DNA from: Tetmemena sp. SeJ-2015
Taxonomy: Eukaryota; Ciliophora; Spirotrichea; Sporadotrichida; Oxytrichidae
DNA: 64,000 bases
NCBI GenBank assembly: GCA_027382625.1
Contig: JAJKFJ010022214.1
Span: forward strand, 1-64,000
Direction of reading: 5' to 3'
Shown: positions 11,991 to 24,373 of the stretch, piece after piece
How positions within the stretch are numbered: position 1 is the stretch's first letter
Layout of the letters: every line of letters begins with the position of its first letter
Translations under genes and position numbers: made by a program
Notes under the pieces: model-generated
Told to the model about the DNA's origin: nothing
Databases searched by the model: none
Seen by the model: the letters and a program-made list of their open reading frames with translations, nothing else

Positions 11991-12910
11991 ATGAAGCTAA
12001 AATTTGATCAGCCTTAAACAAGAAACAAGGATGATTTAATAAAGTGCTGTAACTGCTCTTATTTAAATTATAGTGATACTATGCACTGCTATTATAGTAA
12101 AAATATAGAATTAAAATATTTAGACAATCGATAAGTCCCTCGTTTTGGAACTTCTCTATATAAAAATACTACTTTCAGAGAACTTGAAAATTAATCTGTC
12201 AAATTTTACTTGCAACGAGTGCTTTTACAAAGTAGTAATGGGTTAAAACTTATTTTATGGAACAACAATAAGATATGTTTAAATGAGCAGGTTGAGTAAT
12301 ATAAAAATTTAAACAAAGAGCTCTAAACTGAGATAAGATAACTAAAATAATAAATAAATCAGAATTTCATAGATATAGAAAACAAAGATACAATCATAGC
12401 CAGTTTCAAAGAAATACTAGTTGATGAGGATTGCGAGAAATTAATTGAAGGTGTGGAAATCAAGAGAGTCGTTTAAATACTAGTATGCATGAAAGAATTG
12501 TCAAGTGAGCTTAAAGATATATAAAAAGACAATATGAAATTTTAAATTTATAATTTTAAGACTATTTAATAAGGAATTTGAGAGCTAAACATAAGATTTA
12601 AGAAATTTTTAGCAGATGAGTTTTAGGCAAGTATCTCAGAGGCTGAAGTTTAAATAAAATAAGATTGGATACATGTAGTGTCCAACAATAAAGGCTTAAT
12701 CATTTTAAAGAGTAAGTGGAAAAATAGTTCTAAGATATATTGGAGGATGGTACTTTAGAGACAGAAGAGTTTAATTATTGCATAATGCAACAATAAAATA
12801 AGAGAAACATTGAATTAAAGTAAAGTTTACTTGAAAAGCTAAATCTTATAAGAGTAAAGGTCGCAGATTATATAATTCCGAGAATAAGGGATTCAGATGG
12901 GTATTTGTGA
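11991..12910 (+). pseudogene. Zinc-head coiled-coil family, decayed sister of 8726
   Basis: Head: CCNCSYLNYSDTMHCYY. An inserted base near 12210 shifts the frame inside the second knuckle (the FYCNECFY motif continues in another frame), a further shift lies near 12280, TGA replaces Gly near 12572, and one base is lost near 12664. The core (DEDCEKLIEGVEIKRV) and the tail (LEKLNLIRVKV) remain. The end differs from 8726: reading continues to TGA 12908-12910 because the usual stop is now a Pro-Arg codon pair. Confidence 0.65.
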
Positions 12911-13306
12911 AACAATAACAGATTTTAATATGTATATTTTTCTAAAATTTTAAATTTCGTACTTAGATCTTTAAACTGTCATTGGAATTTATAAAAATGC
13001 ATTTTAATTATAATTTAATTAAACATGAGAGAACTCTATTTGCATTTACTTCGCTCCTATTATGATTTAGTATTTTTATGTTTTAAGATATCTCAAATAT
13101 AATGGATAATGATTAGAAGATATCTTCTCTCGAAGAAAATATTTTTAAAAAAAAAAGCAAATAAATATTTTATTTTTTTTTTTAATATATAAAATGAGAT
13201 TAATTATTATAAAATTTAAAATCATTATATATTTAATACTTAAATATTCAAAATCTTAAAAAGCTTTATAAAAAACAAGTAATTAAAATATTATAATAAA
13301 ACAAAA
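12911..13306. other. Intergenic, AT-rich
   Basis: Spacer with A and T homopolymers; no gene seen other than the shared motif at 13242-13250. Confidence 0.5.
13242..13250 (+). promoter_or_regulatory. Shared AAATATTCA upstream motif
   Basis: Lies 65 bp before the ATG at 13307, an intact family gene. Confidence 0.45.
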
Positions 13307-14140
13307 ATGTCTTTGAAGATAAGCTTAGGGGATAAAAAGAAATCTAAAACAGCATTCTGTGAAAAATGCAAATCAAGCAACACTAGTGAGTACCTGCACA
13401 TCTATCTGGCAATAAAAAGAGAAAAACTAATTGGCAATGCTCATGTAAATACTAAGATTTCAGAGCTCGAAGATGAAGACATAGATATCTACTGCAGCAA
13501 GTGCCTCAACACCGAATTGAAAGAGCAGGAATACTTTGATTAAATCAATAAGTCTCAAGAATTATAAATTGCCCAATACATTGAAAAAGAAAAACAGATA
13601 AATAAAATTAATCAGATGTTGGCTCAAGAAATTAAAAATAGAGATAAGTAGATAGCCAGCTATAAGGAATTCATTGTGAATGCAGATTGTGAAAAGCTTG
13701 TTAGGGGAATGAATTACAATAGCATCGTTCACTTTCTAGCCTGCTTAAAAGAAACTGCTTTAGAGATAAAAGATATTTATCAGGAGGATTTCAATTTGAA
13801 AATAAATCAATTTGAAGATATAGAGGCTACTAGTAATCTGATGCAATAAAACCTAAAGCATAGTTTTTACAAATAAATTGAGAGAGCACTAAGTGAGGTT
13901 GAAGACAAGATATCGAATGATTTGTTGGAGTGCAGAGCAAATGAGGAAAAAGCCAAATCATTACTTGAGTAATTTGTTCACTAGTTTTAGGATGCGTTGA
14001 AGACCACTTCTTTAGAGACTTAAGAATTCAGCAACTTTGTAGATTAGCAAATGAGTAAGAGAAAGATTTAAGCAAAGGAAGCTGTCCTTGAGAAAATAAT
14101 ATTGATTAGAGAAATGGCTCTTAAATAACTCAAACAATGA
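13307..14140 (+). CDS. Zinc-head coiled-coil family protein (intact reference copy)
   Basis: 277 aa, fully open with TAA/TAG as Gln, ending at TGA 14138-14140. Head: C18/C21, H31-I-Y33, then IYCSKC at 61-66, a four-Cys plus His arrangement consistent with a zinc ribbon or treble clef (inferred). Residues 75-120 form a Gln/Lys/Glu-rich coiled coil. The core near 120-160 reads DCEKLVRGMN ... ACLKETALEIKDIY. A Lys-rich helix ends with IREMALKQLKQ. The first 78 codons lack TAA/TAG, so even standard-code reading shows the head. No signal peptide or membrane helix. Best template for judging lesions in the other copies. Function unknown. Confidence 0.85.
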
Positions 14141-14780
14141 AGGGTCTGATATGCTGCCAGACAGTTGAATAGATAAAAACTCTACAACCATTATGGGAGT
14201 TAATATAAATTAATTCTAATTAAAGTATTAGCATTTTTATTTAATCTTTTTAGGTATTTTAATAAATCCACTTAGCAAAGTTATGGAGATGGTTTATTAA
14301 ATTTATATTTATTTTTATTTAATTTAAATCATATCATTTTCATATTTAAAGTTTATAATTCATCGACTTTTTTAAATAGATATTCTTAATTTAGGCTACA
14401 ATTAATTTATAACAATTTAGTCTATTAAAGATAGGTGCTTTTAATGCGTGATGGATAGGATAGAGAAATAATTAAGACAAAGATTCCTGCCTTTAAAGGT
14501 ATGAGCTTACAAAAATTAGGGTCAATTTAGAGACTATCGCAATTAAACTAAATTTTATTACCTTTTTATAAAAATAGATAAGTTGAAATCATTAGAGTCT
14601 AATTTTAACTGCTTCATTACTGAAATCTAGCAAATTAATAATGGGTAGTATAGTTAAAACCATAAATAGGACTAATTACTAATCACAAATAAATTATAGA
14701 TAAACACTTGAATATAAAAAGTTATCCTTGAAATATATTTATTTAATTTTAAAATTATAGCATTGATAGAAATGATTTAG
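14141..14780. other. Intergenic, AT-rich
   Basis: 640-bp spacer; no coding frame or repeat recognised. A weak GAATATAAA lies about 70 bp before the next start. Confidence 0.5.
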
Positions 14781-15623
14781 ATGCGGTTGAGATAAAGCCA
14801 GGAAAACACGCAAAGATGTCAAATAGCTACGTGCGATAAATGTGGGTCAAGCAACATGAGTGAGTATCTGCACTACTACTATAAAGTAAAGCGTTTTATG
14901 AAGAGTTTCTATCATTATGTCAACACAGAGCTCTCCGAATTAGATAGCAAATATTTGAAACTTTACTGCGATACCTGCTTTAGTGAGGTTTTGGAAACTC
15001 AAGCTTTCTTCCAAAGATCAATTCTATTAAATTCCAAGCTCACTTAGCAAAAGGAAGAATTAACTGCCAAACTATCAGTTAATAATGCTAGGATCATAAA
15101 CATGAACAGTCAAATTAAAACTTAAAGCATTAAGATTGAACAGTATTAAAGATTGCTAGAGGACTAGCACTGCGAATAGCTGGTTGAAGGAATAAACTTA
15201 AAAGAGATTACACAAATCTTAATTTGCATCTGAGAGTTAAATCAAGATATAAAAGATGTATACCAAGATCAAATTTCTTTTAAGCTAAAATAATTAGAAA
15301 GCATAGAATCTGCAAGCCATGAAATTAATAAAGATCTGAGATAAATGTTTCACGAGAAAGTACAAAGTATGCTGATAGAGGCTGAAGTTTAGATAGTAGA
15401 TGACATAGAAGACTGCAGGAAGAATGAAGAGAAGTTAAGAATATTTCAAGAGGAAGTTCCAATCTAGTTCAATGATATCTTTGATGATAAGATATTATAA
15501 AATAAAGATTTCAACAATTTCATAGAAATATAATAGAGTAAGAGACAAATTCAAGCCAAGGAAAGTGTTTTTGAAAAGATCAATTTGATCAGAGAAATGG
15601 CTTTTGTACAATTCACAGAATGA
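14781..15623 (+). CDS. Zinc-head coiled-coil family protein with one in-frame UGA
   Basis: 280 codons to TGA 15621-15623 with exactly one internal TGA (15231-15233, codon 151) and no indels. Head: C18/C21, H31, LYCDTC at 61-66, the same spacing as 13307. The TGA lies in the most conserved part of the core, CI-TGA-ELNQDIK, where paralogs have CMKELS or CLKETS, i.e. opposite Lys. Termination there would remove half of the protein. It is either a recent nonsense mutation or a read-through site. The tail REMAFVQFTE is intact. Confidence 0.65.
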
Positions 15624-16203
15624 AATTCATAAATAATGTTCTCCTAAAAATGAAAAGGACTCTATTTTTTAATTATTTTTCAACCAAAGTTATATGTTAA
15701 ACAAGATTTATTTCATTATAAATATGTAATTAATTAGAAATCTTTTAAAAAAGACTTCTTTTGAATGTTAAACATATAATTTTAAGAATTATAGAGGATG
15801 AAAGGAAAACTGTTGCAACTAATTAACTATAAGTTATCATATTTGTTTACTATAAATTATGCAACAATAAATTTTAAGAATTTGCCAACAATATTAAATG
15901 CTAATTAACTTTCAATGCAAAGTTATTTTATTTTAAAATTATCTAATTTATTTGTGCTGATTAAAATTTGAGTGAAATTAACTTCAGTTAAATTAAAAAA
16001 TTAAATAAGGAAAATTATATAGGTTTATAAAATCATATTCAACGACAATTGATTGATTTATGACTTAATTAAATTTAATTAAAACAGATAATATTTTTAA
16101 ATTAATCTATATATTAATTTAAATTTAATTGTAGCATTATTTAACATTAAACTAATTGGAATCTTTCTCTGTGTACAATTATCTAGATATAAATAATTAA
16201 AAT
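15624..16203. other. Intergenic, AT-rich
   Basis: 580-bp AT-rich spacer. The last 70 bases contain a TTTAACATTAAAC stretch shared with the leader of the copy at 19897. Confidence 0.5.
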
Positions 16204-17166
16204 ATGGTGGTAGAGATGTAATTGGAAGCATCTTCATAATTTTAAGACTAAGGATGTTGTTCTTTGTGCTTGATATCTTTTAGTAATCTGAACATTTACT
16301 AGACAACCAAGAGCACTAAAGAAGTAGTTGAATTCCTGGATGACACAGAGTAGCATATAATTTAAGTTCGCCTCTATTGCGATTGATGTTTCTATGATGT
16401 GCTAACTTGGAAAAATTAATACTTTAAGAAGATCATTGAAGATAAAGATATTTAAAATAAAAAATTTAAAGCTTGAATTGTAAGGTCAAATTTAAAGAAA
16501 GAAAATAAGCTTCAAAAATTAGAAAAAGACACAAATAACTTGAGAGAACAACTTGAATTAGCAAATAAACAAATTCAAGAATATAAGGATGTCTTAGAAA
16601 ATACTCAAATTGATTAACTCATGAAAGCAATAAATTTAAAGCAGATTTCTGAGCTTCTCTTATGCATGAAAGATCTCTCACAAGAAATTCAGGAGCTATA
16701 CAAGGAAGATATATAGACAGATCTTGCAAAGTTCGATAACGTAAAAGATAGCTACGAAATTATTGCATCTCATTTAAAAAACTCTATGAAAGATGTATTC
16801 AGTAAAATATTGTCTGAAATAGAATAGGGTATGACAAAAGACTTAGAGATCAGCTATTTAAAAGAAAGCTAGCTCAAAGCATGGCAAATTAAATTCATAA
16901 AAGAATACAAAGAGGTTATTATAAATGAAATCAACGAGTCTCAAATATTTAGTAATTAATATTTTTAGCAATACAACGAAAATAAAATCAAAGATAAGAA
17001 AAAGATTCACTAGAAAAAGGTTCAATTTACCGGAAAGAAGATGATAATGAAGCACTTAACGCAATAATTCAATCAAATTATTATATTTTACCTAATTTTT
17101 TTAATATTTTAGAGAATGTAATATGATAATAGTAATAGAATTGTTAAGCATGATAGAGAAGATTGA
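16204..17166 (+). pseudogene. Zinc-head coiled-coil family, two UGAs, lost stop
   Basis: Collinear with 19897 and 21130. Codon 61 (16384-16386) is TGA inside the second knuckle (CD-TGA-CF), opposite Gln (TAA) in 21130, and codon 91 (16474-16476) is TGA opposite Gln. Both are explained by TAA-to-TGA transitions. The core (LCMKDLSQEIQELY) is intact. The usual C-terminal stop is lost, and the frame runs on about 35 codons to TGA 17164-17166. Probably a pseudogene. Confidence 0.6.
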
Positions 17167-17218
17167 TTCTTTATAACAGCAACCTATATTATATTTAATG
17201 ATATTAAAAAATTGAATT

Positions 17219-17944
17219 ATGCTTTCTTAATGTGAGAACTGAGGGAGCAACCTCATTGCCATCAACAACTGTAATTAGAAGAACGCTACATTGCAGAAAA
17301 AATAGTCAAAATAAGATAATATGTGAGAAGGACCATATTTAAGTATCTAAACATCTCAGTCTAAATTATTGGTTACTCTATTATTAAGGAATTTAACAGT
17401 TAATAGATAGTGTGGGTTCTTGTATGAGGAATGCATTACTTTAAGTGGAAAGTTTGGATATTTAGAGCCTGTACCTCGGGAACGCAATGCTTACTTGCCC
17501 ATTGAATATCTTCCTCACACGAATTAAAATTTTAAAAATATTGGAGATTCAAAAGTTACTTTTGCAGAAAAATAAATCATATAATTCATAAAATTATAAA
17601 TGTAAGGTAGTCAGCTTTAGTATAATAAAGATAAGTATGAACTTAAGGATATATTACTTGAATAGGCACTTCAACGCACATCTTTCATTTATTATAACAA
17701 AATTAATACACGAAATACTAATCATATCATTCTATATTCTAAATTTGAGATGAATTCAATTATAGTTAAAAAAAATTAGGAAGATTAAATTATTTAAAAA
17801 ATTAATTGGAATTTTATAAAAAGAAAAGTATCTGTAAATAATTTTTAGCATGCGAGCAATTGTAATTTTATATATTTTTACAACATTAAAATTTGTGTAC
17901 AAGAATTCAACTCAGGAATATTTTCTGTAATAAAAACTTTATGA
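17219..17944 (+). CDS. Unrelated ORF of unknown function, two early UGAs
   Basis: From ATG 17219 the frame reads to TGA 17942-17944 with TGAs at codons 8 and 36. From 17327 it is open for 205 codons. It has no CxxC-coiled-coil layout. A central stretch (FGYLEPVPRERNAYLPIEYL) uses more G and C than its surroundings and looks protein-like. A start inside the long frame is also possible. Not recognised. In AT-rich DNA a TGA-free frame of this length can occur by chance, so confidence is limited. Confidence 0.35.
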
Positions 17945-19896
17945 GAATTTGAAATGGGGGAACTATAATTTATTGGAGATAAAACTTTTAGAACTGCTTC
18001 AAGAGCAAACTCATTTTATTTTATATAAATTTTTTTATCAAATTTATTCTGATAAGAAATCGTTTGCTTAATTTAATGGACAAATATTTATTTTAGTTTA
18101 ATTTATTACATAAGAAAGTTTGGAGAAGACATCTGTACTTAAATTTGTGCTAAACTATGTTGGAAGTCCAGGAGGCAAGCGGATTGCAATAGTGAACAGT
18201 CGTAGTTGAGGCATGCGTTGCGGAACCCTGAAAGAAATCTGCAAGATGGCCCTCTTAGCCATGGTCATTGTTAGAAAACTCTGATTAGAAAGCAGCTCAA
18301 GCTTCTGGGAATAGGGGTTGAAGAGGAAGTGAAGGTCACCTAGCCGCTTTCAACGAGTTAACGTCTCTCACTGCTATCAACTATCGACTCAGAACAGGAG
18401 CTGGCTCTTCAAGGTGCAGGTTGGATAGATTACTACAACTTTCGACATTAATGAAATCCATGACGCCAAATTAACTTGTAGTAAGTGTCAAAGACAAAAT
18501 GATCATGATTAGGATCTTGATAAAAAATAAATAAAAATTTCCACCTTTCTTGTATAATAATATATTTGAGATTCCGTTCTCCTCATCTTCATCATCATAT
18601 TTTAATTTAATTTTCAACAATAAAAAGTGAACATAAATAAATTATGGACTTCATTTTTCTATATTTAAATTAATCTCAACTAGCCCTCTTTCATCTGAGT
18701 TGTTATAGCCATAAAATTTAAAATTTAAAAATAAATCATAACAATTATAGGTGAGAATTAAAAAAAAGAAGATAATAAATTTAATAATTAGAATAAAATG
18801 TGTTAAAATTATGACTGTGAAAGTTTATCAAACTAAAATAATAATTATACTCTTCAGAGTAAAAATCTAAGAATTTTATCTCCTTCCTATTTTTGTTTAG
18901 GAGCTTTAGAACAAAGTTAGAATTTATAAGTTTTGAATAATTTAGAAGAAGGAGTAGAAGATTGTTCTCATCATATTTCGTTACTAAGGAGATCTATGTA
19001 GATATTAAAGAAGATTTTCATATTTATTATTAGATTGGTATCGTGCAAGTTTTAACTGATCTGGCTTATTATATGCTTTGAAGATGTAGCTCCTCATTTA
19101 TTATTGATCCAATCATTGCTTTAAATTTAATTCTAAACTATAATATTAAAAATTAGATGACCTAACAATTTCAAAAAAAAATTGAATTTCTTTTATTGAG
19201 ATATCTTATACAAGAATATCTAAATCATTAGATTATGCTATACTGGGATATAGCAAAAAAATTTTTAAAATTTTTAAAAAAAATATCATTTTTATATAAA
19301 ACAATCTTAAATTTTAATTTATAAATTTACTCAAATAAATAAAATAATGAAACTAAAACAAATGATATTGCCATAATATAAATCATTAATTTAATTTATA
19401 AATTCTAAATAATGTTCTCAAAGAAATTAAAATTAGACTTTATGCTGAATAATTTTCTTTTTATAATTGTTTTAGTTACTCGTGTAAATTTTATTAGACT
19501 TAATTTATCTTTTGAAATTTCAAAATTTAATTTTAAAAATATAAAAAATATTTTGTAAAAATTAGATAGGTATTTTATTAAATGTGGATTTTATCCTAAC
19601 AATCATTTAATTAATTTTTATAATGCCTTAAACTGAATTTAATATAGTTTATAGATATAAATTTAACATTAGATATTTTTTAGACTCTTTTTTTTAATTA
19701 ACTAAGTTAACCGAGCAAATAAAATAGAGTGAAATTATCTGCAGTTAATATCAAGTTAAATTTTTAATACTTTTATCTAAATTTAAAGAACCTTTAAAGA
19801 TTAAATTTTAACCAAATTTCCGAATATTTAACATTAAACTAAGTAAATGGCAAATATTATCAATTTATAAATATTTTTATAAATAAATATATTGCG
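17945..19896. other. Intergenic, 1.95 kb, with GC-richer island (about 18130-18490)
   Basis: Mostly AT-rich. The island at 18130-18490 has clearly higher GC. Short open frames exist on both strands (for example a minus frame with MTMAKRAIL), but no family is recognised. The shared motif lies at 19822-19830. Confidence 0.45.
19822..19830 (+). promoter_or_regulatory. Shared GAATATTTA upstream motif
   Basis: Lies 75 bp before the ATG at 19897. Confidence 0.45.
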
Positions 19897-20721
19897 ATGG
19901 TGCTTGATATAAAATTACAGACATCAGCTGAAAGTAGGGCTAGAGGATGTTGCTCTTAGTGCTTGTTTTTTTACGATAAACTGAATATTTATAAGTCTTC
20001 AATGAAAAGGGAGGAGATATTTTAATTCTTGGAGGGATAGAAGAGTTATCTAATTTAAGTTAGACTTATTTGTAATGAATGTCTCTATGATAACCTCACA
20101 TAGAAAAATTAATATTTTATGCAGATCAATTAGGATCATGATAATCATATCTTTCAACTTAAAACTTAAGTTCTATATTAAGAAAATTAGCTTACTCAAT
20201 TAAATAAAGACTTAATAAGCATTAGGGAGAATCTTGAAGAGGCTAGTAATCAAGTACGTTAATATTAGGCTATATTGGGAACTAAGCAAATCGAATAACT
20301 TAAGAAAGCAATCAAATTCCAGGAGTTTTCGGATCTATACATTTGCATCAAAGATCTCTAGCAAGAAATGAAGGAGCTATACTCAAAAGATATCCATGCT
20401 GATTTGGAAGATAGCAGTGAAATTATTGCCTCCAATTTAAAAGATTCTATGAAAAATTACTTCACCAATATATTGACTGAGATCGAATAGAAGATTACTC
20501 ACGACTTAGAAAACAGCTCAAAGAAAGAAAGCAAGCTCAAATAATTGCAAATTAAGTTCATGAAAGAATTTGAAGAAGTTATTGAAGAGGGAATAAATGA
20601 GGCTCAACAATTTACCAATTAATTTTTCTAACAATATAATGAAAAGAAAATCAAAGATAGGAAGAGTACTCTCGACAAAGTTAAATTTGTCAAATAAATG
20701 GTTATCAAGCTACTTAATTGA
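19897..20721 (+). CDS. Zinc-head coiled-coil family protein (intact)
   Basis: 274 aa, no internal TGA, stop at 20719-20721. Head: C18-C19-x2-C22 and C59/C62 (LICNEC). The usual His is replaced (NIY at 30-32), so metal binding may use Cys only or be altered. A long Gln-rich coiled coil (about 75-125) precedes a divergent core (LYICIKDLQQEMKELY) and the Lys-rich tail ending in VIKLLN. The closest relatives are 16204 and 21130, which form a local trio and suggest tandem duplication. Function unknown. Confidence 0.8.
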
Positions 20722-21129
20722 ATAATATAATTAAACTATTTTTATTTAAATTTTAATTAAATCTTTGGAATTTGAGGTAGGAAAAACATAATAAAGTGAG
20801 ATATCTTTTTTTTTAAAACTCTATATTATTTGTGTGGTAGTATATATTTTTAAATTTTATGAGGGAGTAAATTTCAGAGTAAGGACACTATTTCAGTTCA
20901 AATAGTGTATTTCGGTTAAAAGATGGTAGTTGAGGGTGCAGGAGCACCCCCTTTGGATTTTTTATAAAATTATAGAGATGTATTAATTTTATTAATTTTA
21001 AAATCTATTTTATCTTAATACTATTTTTTAAGTTTATAATTATTAAAAGCTAATTTTTGGAAGCTTCTTTATTTAAATTAATTTTTGTATTAATTTATGA
21101 AATATTTCTCTATAAATATATAAATAATT
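20722..21129. other. Intergenic with paired hairpins
   Basis: AT-rich spacer with a short GC-richer patch holding two hairpins (20885-20949), listed separately. Confidence 0.5.
20885..20949. other. Two tandem hairpins followed by T-run
   Basis: Stem 1 pairs ACACTATTT (20885-20893) with AAATAGTGT (20900-20908). Stem 2 pairs GGGTGC (20934-20939) with GCACCC (20944-20949). A T-run follows at about 20958. It could be a small structured RNA with a Pol III-like end, or chance. No RNA family recognised. Confidence 0.3.
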
Positions 21130-21972
21130 ATGATTCTTTAGATCAAGTTGGAATAAGCAGAAAATAGGGCGAAAGGATGTTGCTCCTTGTGCAAGAAGTA
21201 ATTTGATAAAATGAATATTTATATGGCTACAAAGAGCACTGAAGAGATAAAAAAGATCTTGGATGATTCAGAGTGCCATAAAATTGAAGTAAGCCTTTTC
21301 TGCGATTAATGCTTCTATGATATGCTAACAAAGAATAATTAAGTTTTTAATAAAATTTTTCAAAATTAGAAGCGCGATATCTCTCAACTTCAACATTAAA
21401 TTTAAGATTAAAAAAACCTACTTGCTCAATTAAATAAAGACATAAGTAGCTTGACCGATAAACTTGAAATATCAAGCATACAAGTCATAGAATATTAATC
21501 TATTATAGGAAATAATGAAGTTGTATAATTCGTGTAGGCTATTAATTATATGGAGATTTCTGAGCTATTCTTGTGCATGAAAAAACTCTCACAAGAAATC
21601 AAGGAATTATACTAAAAACATATCCATTGTGATCTTGTAAAATTCGATAGCTCAAAAGATAGTGGCCAATTAAATGCATCTTATTTGAAAGTTTCAACAA
21701 AGAGATTCTTGGATAATACATTGTTTGAAGTAGAATAGAAGATTAAAACAGATTTAGAATCCAGCTAAAAGAAAGAAGGCAAGCTCAAATAGCTTCAAAA
21801 TAAATTTTTGAAAGAATTTAAAGAAGTTATTGAAGATGGAAGAGTCAACGAGACTCAAATATTTAACAATTAATTTATTCAAGAATACAACGAAAAGAAA
21901 ATCAAAGATAAAAAAAGAATCATCGATAAAATTTAGTAAATCAAGTTGATGGCATTAAGAGTCTTTAGTTGA
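21130..21972 (+). CDS. Zinc-head coiled-coil family protein (intact)
   Basis: 280 aa, no internal TGA, stop at 21970-21972. Head: C17-C18-x2-C21, NIY at 29-31 (no His), FCDQC at 57-61. Coiled coil about 75-130. Core: LFLCMKKLSQEIKELY. The C-terminal helix is somewhat divergent and ends in LMALRVFS. Pairs with 19897 and 16204. The intact Gln (TAA) in the second knuckle shows that TGA in 16204 is derived. Function unknown. Confidence 0.8.
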
Positions 21973-23535
21973 ATAATTTAATTAAAATAATTAATTTTTA
22001 TTCAAAATTCTTTCAATTTAATTTATTTAAAAAAATTAGGTAAATTCTATTATAGTGAATAATCTAGAAAATAAAATTGTTTCCTATACTGATATTTATT
22101 AAAAGAGTGATAGCTAAACAAGATAATTTATATTTTTATTATTTAAGAACTGTTAATTTTAATTATTATATTGGATCATTAAAAATTTTGTGCATCAGAA
22201 TTCTATTCAGAAATATTATTGACCTTATTTAGATACTAATAAGGAAAGTGACCACTATATCTGATTGCAGAGAACTGTAATCAAATGCAAAAAGTAGATA
22301 TTAATATAGTTTATAATTTTTAAGAAAGGTACTATTAGGAAATATTTTATTTTCAAATTTCCAATATTTATGCTCTAACTATTTTGAGCAGCAATTGATT
22401 TCTCAATTATTATGAAGGATCTTGCGCAAAAATTATAATTCATTTTTGTATTTTCCATATAAATTCCATACTCTCATAAAATTTATTAAAACTAAAATAA
22501 TAAAAAATACAAATTAAATATTAAAACCTTATTTAGATAAATTAAACTTTCCAAGATGAAAAGTGCAAGAAAATAAATAAAAAAAAACTTTAAATTTTTT
22601 TAATATTATAGATATATTTATTAAATACTATAATGCATTATAATTTATGCTATGATTACGATGGCTTAACCTTGTCAAAACAGTAATTAAATTTTCATCT
22701 AATCACAAATTAGTTAGAGCACTTTCTATTGCTTAATAAAAAATTTATTTTAATTAGGATTAACATTTAAAATTAATAAAATAATTTAAGAATGCAAAAA
22801 TTTAAAATCGTGGTTGTGTTAGATAAAACTCTGTTTCAATATTTTTCATAAAGTTATTAGAAATGTCTAAATTTTAGATTTTGTGTATACTTGCTTCTTA
22901 ATAATTTCAAGGTATTACTTATTAATGAGAATTTAAATGTAATAATTAAGGCTATGATTATCGAAATTAATTAATTAAAAACAAATTTATTATAAATATA
23001 TTATATTTAAGAGTATTGCTTTAAATAAATTTTTAAGAGATTAAATTATGAAAAATAATTTAATGTAATAATAAAGATTTGGTTCTATAAAAATATTTAA
23101 AGAATGAAAATTAAATTATTGAATATTTAAAATATATTTGAGAAATTATTGGAGAATAAGTTATCTGAATAATTAAAGAAAAATTTATTCAAAAGTTACT
23201 GATAAAGTATCTTATATAATTAAACTATTTTTAGATATTCTAGGATCTTAAAATTATTTAAAATTTGTGCGAGTGAACACAGCTTAGATTTACAATAAAG
23301 AAAAAAAATGTTTCCAACGCGTAAATGCTAAGCTTTTATAAACTGCAATAGAGTCTCTCATAAAAATTATTAGTTTCTAAATCTATTTAAGTGCAGACGA
23401 AGGAGAGCAAACTGCTACCAAACTTCATGTCATGATTTTTATTATTATTAGAATCTACTTTAATTTAATTTCAAAGTATAATTATTATGAGTATATTAAT
23501 TTGATGAAAGCATAATGATTATAATATTAAACAAA
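21973..23535. other. Intergenic, 1.56 kb, AT-rich
   Basis: Long AT-rich spacer with A/T tracts and no recognised gene, repeat or RNA. Confidence 0.5.
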
Positions 23536-24373
23536 ATGCCTTTGAAATTAGATTTAGCAGATCCCATAGGTACTGTTTCCTGCTACGAGTGCAATCAATT
23601 CTATTAGAGTGAATATCTCCATTGTTATAGTTACATAAAACGGAGTAGAAATTATAAGTGCTACAGCTAATACCAAAACACAAAGTACTTTGACTTAAAA
23701 TTTTTATAGTTTAAGGTCTATTGTACTAAATGCCTTCATTAAATTCTGGAATCTCAAGAGTATTTCTAGGACATAACTAAATAGCATACGAAGACAGTAT
23801 AGCAACTTACCATTCAAAACTTAGATTTCGCTTAGAGGATTGAATCCTTGGAGAGATATTCAAATTAAGAAATCGCAGATCAGTAAATTCTAAGAACTGC
23901 TTGCTAAGCAAAATTTAGAAGAACTCAGCAGATCTATTGACTTTAAAGTCATATCTCAACTCTTAGCTTGCTTGAAACAAACTTCACTAGTGTTTAAGAA
24001 CATTTATCAAAACAAAATTTCATTAAAGATCGAGAGAAATGAAACTATTGATGCAGTATTTAAAGATCTCAACACCAAATTTAAGGATATTTTCAAATTC
24101 GTTAGAGAAGAGAATTTAAAATAGGCTCAAGAGTTTATTCTCAAAGATTTGGAAGAATGCAAATTATAAGAATCAAAAATGAAAATTAAGATGAGGAGTA
24201 ATGTCCAACAATTCTTAACTCTATTGAAAGAGGGTGTGTTAGACGATCAATTATTCACAAATTATAAAAACAATAAAAGAAACTAAATTAATGTCTTTGA
24301 AAAGGAAAAGGTTCTAGATGAGATACTCCAAGTTAAATAGATGGCTTAGTAGCAGCTTAGGGAGGGAATTTGA
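23536..24373 (+). pseudogene. Zinc-head coiled-coil family, 2-base deletion
   Basis: Head: C16/C19, LHCYS at 28-32, VYCTKC at 61-66. Compared with 33131, one GA is missing from a GA repeat near 23863 (TTGGAGAGAT against TTGGAGAGAGAT). This shifts the frame in the coiled coil. In the new frame everything downstream is open, through a core reading SIDFKVISQLLACLKQTS and a long Lys-rich tail, to TGA 24371-24373. It may be a functional gene carrying a slippage error, or a real microsatellite deletion. Its 3' flank is duplicated after the relic ending near 28200. Confidence 0.6.

Noticed and set aside
13307..13543. A 78-codon gene under the standard code
   Set aside because: The TAA at its end is read through in the family; homologous sequence continues to TGA 14138-14140.
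23863..23870. Intron to explain the frame change in 23536
   Set aside because: The change is a 2-base loss in a GA repeat relative to 33131; no GT...AG interval exists.
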